In this document: in pieces, positions 53,601 through 62,600 of the stretch
How the letters are laid out: each line of letters starts with the position of its first letter
Position numbering within the stretch: position 1 is the first letter of the stretch
Origin: an uncultured Prevotella sp.
Lineage (GTDB): Bacteria; Bacteroidota; Bacteroidia; Bacteroidales; Bacteroidaceae
Assembly: GCA_934219025.1 (NCBI GenBank)
Contig: CAKQDG010000002.1
Location: 1-64,000, forward strand
Direction of reading: 5' to 3'
DNA: 64,000 bases
The notes under the pieces: model-generated
What the model was told of the DNA's origin: nothing
Databases searched by the model: none
Seen by the model: only the letters and a program-made list of their open reading frames with translations
Translations under genes and position numbers: made by a program

Positions 53601-56600
53601 GTGGACGGACAGACTTTCCTGCACCGTGTCTACGGCGGTGGCTTCGGCGACCCGGAGTCGGTGGAGAACAACACCACGGGACAGGTGAAAGGAAATACCG
53701 AAGTGTATGTACAGGGAGCAAAGACCTACGGCGACGTGTTCGGTGGCGGTGCTGGCGTGGCGCCAAAGACCGCCGACGGTATTCACTTTACGGATGTGGC
53801 TCGCGTAATCGGTACTACAAAGGTGGAAGTGTCTGACGATGCCAACGTGTACGGCAAGGTGTTCGGTGGCGGTGATATGGCTAATGTCGGTGAAAAAACT
53901 ACTCAAGATTATTCCATTGCAGCATCAAGCGTTTCTACGCTCGACGAGAATAACAATGGTGCCTTCCTTGGCTATGAGGCTAAAGACTACCGATCTTTCG
54001 TGAACATCATCGGCGGTAATGTCTACGGCGAAGTGTTCGGCGGTGGTAAAGGTCTTACAAAGGCTAAGGCTACAGAATACTATAATGTGGGACGCATAAA
54101 CGGAAACACTCTCGTGCATGTTACCGACAGCAAGCCTGGTGCAGACTTTGATGATGCTGACAACATAAAGCCTTACGTTTGGAACCGTATCTATGGCGGA
54201 TGCGCCTACGGCACGGTGGACGGCAATACGCTCGTTCATATCGAGGGCGGTATGCTCGGACTTAACATATTCGGTGGCGGCTATGGCGACGTAAAAATCA
54301 ATTCCGACAAAAAAGAGAACGACCAGACATCTGGCGCTTCTACCTCAATGGATATACTGCAACAAGTGCTCGGCAAAAAAGATACTGAAGGCAACGGTAC
54401 TTATGCAAACATCCTTGGCAACACCAAGGTGCAAATCGACGGCGGCTCATGGATATGGAACCAGATTGCCGATATCAACGGCAACAAGCTGAAGTGGACG
54501 GCAGCTGACGAGGAAAACGGAAAGGTTTGTGATGACTATATCGAATTCCGAAAGATTGCATTTGCAATGCAGGATGCCTCTACGGCCGACAATGCCACGC
54601 TGATGAAGCTGAAAAACATAATACAGAAAATCAGTACGGACAAGAGCACTAAGGAGTTCTTTGACATTAAAACTTTATCGTTCAAAAAGAATCATAATAT
54701 CTTCGGTGGCGGTAACCGTGCTTGTTATGTGGGTACATACACAAACTCTTCTGCCGACAACATGCTATCAGAGGCACCGGTTAACGGAACTGGAGAGGCT
54801 GAGGTTGTGATTAACCACTCTCCGCTTACCGACATCCCCGACAGCAAAGGCAATCTCATCAGTCTGCTCGACAACACCACGCTGCAAGGTTTCTGCTGGG
54901 TTCTTGCAAACAGCAATACGGCGCATCCGCAGTTCTCGGTGTTCGGTGCAGGATATGGTGCCAACACCAAGGTGGGCAATGCTTATGTATATATGCAGCC
55001 GGGTGCACGCAGCAACACTGAAGGTACCGATGCCATTGCCATCGACGGAAAGAAGATGCGCTACCTGAACCAGCACACTGACGGCGAAAGATACAGGACG
55101 TTTGTTAACAGACTGGCTGACGACTTCCTAAAGATTTCAAAGGATGACAAGAAACTCTATTACGGTAGTGCCGACGGTACAGACAACGATCCTAAGACTT
55201 ACCAGCGCTACCGTACAAGTCGCATGGCTTGGGAGCTCGGTGTGCCTAACAGCACATTCTTCGAAATTCATGGTGGTGGCTTCTCCGGATATGTTGTAGG
55301 CAATACCTATGTGGAGACTGACTGTCAGCTTACTTGCCGTAACATCTATGGCGCAGGTCTCGGTCATGTGCCTTACGGAGATATAATTGAAGGAACGAAA
55401 TATGACTTCGGTAGTATCGGAGGTAATTCCAAGGTGTTTGTAAAATCCGGCTACGTGGCAAGGAATGTCTATGGTGGTGGCGCCGGCATTGAATCTGTAC
55501 GGGTAAGCGCGCAGAGCATTGTGGATTTCGAAGCAAAGTCGGGAGAGATTGTTGACTTCCCCGACATGGCTCGCGTAAACAAGAAAGCAGAAGTCAATGT
55601 CTATGGCGAGGATATCGAAAGTACAAACAGTATCATCGACCGCACACAGATTTTCGGCAGCGTGTATGGCGGTGGCGACGTGGCTAACGTGGGTACCGAG
55701 GACATGAAGGCTGAGGCTCAGCAGATTGGGCACGAGGCTTATTTCACACCACAAAACTACACCTCGCTCGTTAATATCCGCGGCGGTGCCATCTTCTCGC
55801 AGATTTTCGCCGGAGGAAACGGACGAAAAGCATCTCAGTGTAACGACTACACAAAACTGGGAAGTATATACGGTAACTCGTGCATCGTTATCGACCGTCC
55901 TGCACCAGGAATGACTTATCCTTATTATGACGAGGAAAAAGGGGAATGGAAAAATCCTTCTGACGGAAACATGCAGCATCCGGGAACCGGAGTAAACGAA
56001 AAAATCATTCCGCATATCTTCAACCGAATTTATGGCGGATGCGAAAACGGTACTATATACGGCAACACTATCATATCTATAAACGATGGGTACTTAGGTC
56101 ACAACATCTTCGGCGGTGGCTGGGGCAGCTGCGACACGCTCACTGTGGACAACACAGAGGTCGTTGAAACAACATCGGCTGACGTTACCGGAAACACAAA
56201 CATGCTTATTGTGGGCGGACAGGTGTTGCTTACTTCTTATTGGAACCCTGACAAACGTTTCTGGGAACCATCAACAATTATCGGCGACAAGATTTATTCT
56301 CCTCAATACAATCCTTCGGCACGTAAATTCCACATCAACCACAATATCTATGGTGGCGGAAATGCGGCATGTGTCGTTGGCGAGAAAGACAGCGACGGCA
56401 AGACCGTGGAGAACAGCGGCAACACTTATCTCACAATGGTAAGAGGACTGCTCTACGACACGACAGAAGTATTGTCTGGACAGACAAACGACAAGAAGTT
56501 CTTTGAGCGCGACGAATGGAAAGAGGTTTACGAGAAGGTTGGTTCTCCTCACTTCGGTATCTTCGGTGGAGGATATGGCGAGAACACAACAATCCTTGCC

Positions 56601-59600
56601 GATACCCACGTGAATGTTCAGATGCAGGGCCATGGTTCGATCAAAGATTTTGGAGATCTTGAGAAAGGCAATGAATACAAACACTTCCTCAGTGGCTATT
56701 CCGTAATGGATATCGTTGGTGGTGGCTATGCTGGAAAGGTTGTGGGCAATACTCATATCCTTGGTGGCGGAGGCGTATTCTGCCGACGTATGTTCGGCGG
56801 AGGCTTCTACAATTCTGTAAGTTCAACTAACGTTGAAGTAAAAGCTATAGACTGCCACGACATCTTCGGTGGCGGACTGATGGGCGACGTGGAGAAGAAT
56901 ACTTCTGTAACCATAGGTTACCAAAAAGACGAAACTCCGGAAAACGGTTTCTCAAACAAGGACATATTTATTCACGGGGATGTGTATGGTGGTAATGATG
57001 TGTCGGGATATGTAAATGTTGTTCTCGATACACAGGGTTACTTTGCCGACAACGAAGGAAATGGTACAGCCATAAACATATACGGAGGAAAGATTGACGG
57101 CAACGTGTATGGCGCCGGAAATGGCGACTATTTGTATGCTCTCGACCAGAAAGGACATACTCAGGTTACGGTGAACGAACACTATCCTCTTAATCCTAAA
57201 GACCCGAACTCCGAAACGGAGCCTTTGGTTTATACCGTGCCTATGCGCGAGACTATGCCTTCGTACAAGGCAGCGAGCGATGCTGCAAAAATTGTGAACA
57301 TAAACTCTTGGCGTCCGCTTACAAACAAGGTGGTTATAAACATAAAGGGCAACAGCGAAAGCGACCGCGTGGTCATTAAGGGAGAGGTGTATGGCGGAGG
57401 TAACTCTGCCACAGTACAGAAAGTGCAGAAAGTGCAGAAAAGAAATGTAAAGGCAAGTGCCAACGAAGGTTTCATAAGGTTTAATATCGGCAGCCACGTG
57501 AATATCAAGAGCATGTTCATGGGATGCAACGGTGATGCGCTATTTACTACTTCTGAAGACAACAACTTCATGAATAAGTTTCAGAAACTGAATGGTGATA
57601 TCGATGACTATTCCAAGGAGCTTAACCTCGGCGACACTATCGACTGGAAGAACGACCCGTCGAACAAGGGTATCAGTACGCTGTATCTCTCTACTAAAAA
57701 CGACGACCGTCCTACGGTCTACCCTCACCTTCTCGACTTGTATTTCCAGCCAGTAGAAACCGACATTCAAGCTTCTTTGACTTGGGCTACTGATTTGTCA
57801 GACTGTACCATCGGTACATTCTGTTGCGGAGGTAACCGCGGAAACATGAACGTGTATCCTGATGCCGACGGCAACGCCTTTGAATATACATTCCCTGAAG
57901 GTCTGACCATTATCGACAAGATAGTTGGCGGATGTAACAACGCAAACTACGACTACAAAGGCAAAGTGAGCCATGAAGGCGGATATCTGCTCGGACTGGC
58001 TCACTCCGTTAAACCATTTATAAAACTCAATATAAAGAACAAATTCAATCCCTACAATAAAAACGGGGCATACTATGGCGGTAATGTTTATGGCGGATGC
58101 TATAAGACAGGAACTGTGAGGGGCGACATCAGCATCAATCTCGTTAGCGATATGCTGGATGGAAAATCAAAGGAGATGCTTGAGAAATCAAACGAACTTA
58201 TATCTACTACTCCTGAATATTCTGCCCTCAACGTTTATGGTGCCGGCTATGGTATGGAGAGCTATGTTTACGGGAATACGAATATTAGCGTTGCCGACGG
58301 AATTATATGTGATGTTCCATCAACAAGCGATGATGGCGTTTTCAACCATTCCGGAACTTCTGCCAACTTCGTTTATGGAGGTGGCCAGCAAGGAAACGTG
58401 ATTGGAATGACAAACGTGGATATTTACAACGGGCATATTTTCAAGGCTGTAACCGGTGGATCGTATTCCGGTTATGTGTGGGGTTCTACACAGGTAAAGG
58501 TGGGCTACCCTAAATATTACAAGGTTCATCCGGACAACTATCAGAGCGGACGATACATCTTAGCCCGTGCTGACAAGAACAATCAGTATATCGACCGCGA
58601 AGGAAAAACTAAGGATGGCGCACTACGTACAGACCTCGCTTCGGAAACTATCAAGCAAAGCATCAACCTCATTACGGATGATATTATCTCGCAGGCTGTC
58701 TACGAGGATATCGTGGCAAAATACGATAGCATAAGCAACAGGGAAATAGACATCACAAATGAAAAAAGCAAATATTTCCAGGAAATCCCGGCTGCTACAC
58801 CTTCCGTGGGTTGGAATAATATCAACATCCAGATTGGCGAGGCAGTTTATGGTGGAGGATATTCCGTAGGTCAGGGTACTTCGGTGTTGGCTAATGCTAC
58901 AACGGTGTTGAAGTTCACTCCGAAGTATAATATCGACAATGCGTTTACGACAAACGACAAGCATATTGAGGAACTGAAGAATCTGCCTGGCGGAACGACT
59001 GCCGGTTTCGGCGGCAACACCACTGTGCTCGTTGGCGACCGCACTACATCAAGCGAAGCATCCTCGTCCGATGCTTCTACCGACCGCGACCATATCACTA
59101 TTTCTCATCAGAACATGAAGGTTGTAACTCTTGCCGATGGTACAGACCTCTATGGTTACTACTATAAGGACAAGAGCAATAACTATCGTTATATCTCTGT
59201 CCAAGATACTTACTTCTACGGCAAAGGGCATACTCATCCTGACGAGCAGAATGTTTACGACGACAACTTCTATCAATACGACAGCGAGGGCGGTATCTTC
59301 GGCGATGGTCACCAGTCGTATGCCCAGGGCTTCCGCAGTGCCGACCTTACAGGATATGGCTTTGCAGGAAGTACGGTGACTAGTTCTAAGATTATCAACA
59401 CCTTCCAGCGTCTGGACATCCTGCGTCTGGAGGACAATTGCTTCAACGTTCTCGGTGCACGCGACTATGCCACAAACGCCACGAACAAGACTCCGTATTC
59501 TATCGCACGTGTGGGTGAAATCCAAATGCATGCAGTGAACGTTGAGTATGACACTGATGGAAAGCTACAGAAGAAGAACATTAAGCGTGCACGCAACTAC

Positions 59601-62600
59601 ATGGGACTTGCAAACAATATCCACTATGTGGGTGCCATCACATCTGATGTCGTGTTCAACAACGAGATGTGGCGTGACAGCACTGGCTTAGTACCAACAT
59701 CTGGCGCATTTGTCGGAAAGACTTACCAGCAGGTTAAGCAATACTATATCGATGATTATTTTAAGGGCACAAACAATCCTGACAAGAAGGGAATAGTTTC
59801 TTTCTTCCAAATGAGAAACGACGGTACGTCTAAGAATATGATTGGTATTGCTTCCGGCTATGCCCTCAAGATTCAGGGCGTACAGGAAACTTATGACACT
59901 AACCACAAGGTGGAGGACAATATTTACTACGGTCCGGTATATGGTGTTATCGAGATGAACCTTATCGACGTTCGTCCTGACGAGGGTGGCGGATATGTGT
60001 ATGCTGACAACGTGCATAAACGCAGCAACGACAGCAAGTCTGATTTCCTTGAGACTACCGGTAACTTCGTGTTCCCATACACAGCGAAAGAGGGGCATTT
60101 CATAGTAGACGACTGTTTCCCTACAGGTTATGTAAACTTGAAAACTGACGACCCTGATACGAAGGAGGATGTTCACTACTGGTATGTAACCGGTTTCAAC
60201 TATTACTATAACGCTCATATCACTGGCTATACGTATAAAGACCACCTAACGTTCAATAGCGACAACTCCGACGGTCTTACAGTTCTGTCGGGTCTTATCG
60301 CTGGACAGGAAGTTGAGGTATTTAATTGGAAGATGCGTAGTGGACACAAGAACAACAAGGATGAATATTCTTGCGACCTTGAAAACCGCAACTACAGTGA
60401 CGACGCTAAAGATATTGACAATAACCCTGTAAAGGGGCATTACTCGCTGTATCTTGGTGCTGCCAAAGAAAATACCTATTCTGACCCAGTAAAGGTTAAG
60501 GATAAAAATGAGAGGGGATTTGCCGTTAAGTTGCCAATGAACGAGGACAACACTGGTTCAATAACTTATATTAACAAGACATTGCCTTCAAGCTTGGTTG
60601 ACGATGCCAAGATTACATTCCAGTTGAGGGACAGCGTGAATAACACGACATCTGACTATTTCGCCAAGCATCTGGCAGAGAAGTGTCAGGCTACTCTCGT
60701 GCTCAAGGCTCCTGCTTTGAAAAAGGTAAAGAATGAAGACGGCACAGAGATAGTTGAACAAATAATCAGCAATATTGGTGCTTCGGTATTCTATACGAAA
60801 GACGGAAATGATTACGTTCCAGTTGAGTCTGGTCACAATAATCATCTTCAGGAAGGCATTACTTATTATATCAAGAATGGCATTGCCGAAGAGTTTACTC
60901 CTGTCGATCCAAATGAAATCTATTTGAGAGATGATAAGGAGGAAAGCGGCTATAAAAGGGTTAAGATCACGGATGTTGACGTTGACGAACCTGTATATTA
61001 TTGTGCTGTTCCACGTTACTACACCTATACCGTCTACCTCACTATAGAATACGTCCTGGGGCCTACTATCGAGGGTAACATCACTATCGAGAACTGTGCT
61101 CTCCCTGGCGAAATGATTCGCATTAAGAAAAATGAGGTAAGCATCAAGGGCGACCAGTCGTTCTCTGCCAACGGATACTATTGGCGCATCGGAAGATGCA
61201 AGAAGGACGATAAAGGAAAACTGTCGTTCGTGGATGATACAGACTGGCAAGTTGGTAATGTGGCCGAAGGCTACGACTCCTACAAGCAAGGCGAGAAGGA
61301 AGGGTTTGGCGTATTCAAGGATTGCTTCTACGACAAGACCGAGGACTACCTCGACATCCCGGCATACTATTATCTGAACGGATATGGAGTACAACTCGGC
61401 ATCACGATGAATGGTCTTGACAAGATTTTCCCTGTTGATATGCAACCGTCAGACACTCTCGTGGTGCACAACTACCACAAGATGGATCCGGGACAGACTG
61501 GAGTACATCTGCAACTTGAAAAAGCTATAGCAAGGGCTCATACCGAAAAAGACTTTGCCGAACCACGCATATACATCTCCGACCAGAAAGACCTGACAGC
61601 TTTCATAAACTTTGTTGATACAATAGGAACTGGCAAAGACGGCGGTTATGTAAAAGACGACAAAGAATATGTTAAGCTCGGTGCAAAGAAGACCGGTGAT
61701 ATATGGGAGCCAGCATTATACGAAGTGCCGCGATATGGAGCAAACGCCCAGTTTATCATACAGAATGATATGAATATAGCAACAGATTACGACGGCACAA
61801 GTCATACAGACTTTGCCGGAACTGCCCATGGCAATGGTCATGTAATAAGCGGACTGAAATCTGGTCGCTGCCTGTTCAACAGCATTTCTGGTAATGTATA
61901 CAACTTAGGTCTTACATCCGGGAAAATATCCAACATGCAGTCTGTAGACGGAAAGATAAAAAACTATCATTGCTGTTATGAATACAGCCCTGTTACTATC
62001 GGCAACACCTCGATTCCTGTTGTTTACCGCATGGACGGAACTCTAAATACCGACTACACAGCTGCAGATTTCCGTTCCGGTAGAGTGGCATACGACCTGA
62101 ACGAGTATTATCTGCGTGCACGCTACAGCAACAATAAGACAAACAAGGAGGATATGACTGCGCTGAAATATTTGTATGACTATTATGAGAATGGCGACTA
62201 CCAGTATGCTCACCGATCTGATAACATCACAGGCAGAGTGACAGGTATAACTTATCTGCGCATAGGTAAAGACAGCGACCTACCTAACTACGGCCAGGCT
62301 GCTACTCGCCACGACCAGAGCCACAAGATTGACAAGGCAAGACAGGTATCCTCGTCCGACGGAGTTTCAACGCCCGTTGTCTACGAACCCCTGTTCAACG
62401 ATAACCATGAGGAGGGGGCAAAGGAAGAGATGAATGACTTCCTCTTCTGGGGGCAGTCGCTTCAGTCTACCCCTGCCAACACTCCTACAACTATAGGTTA
62501 TCAGCAGTATAAGGATAATGTGTATGCACATCAATTGAACTACATGACGAACCGCGTGTACCGCACGGCTGGATATTACGGCAATACGAAGCTTGATGCA

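Noticed and set aside
55137-56015. 292-codon minus-strand frame, and others like it, across 48-63 kb
   Set aside because: They are shadows of the giant plus-strand gene; their repeats mirror the (Y/F)GGG repeats.
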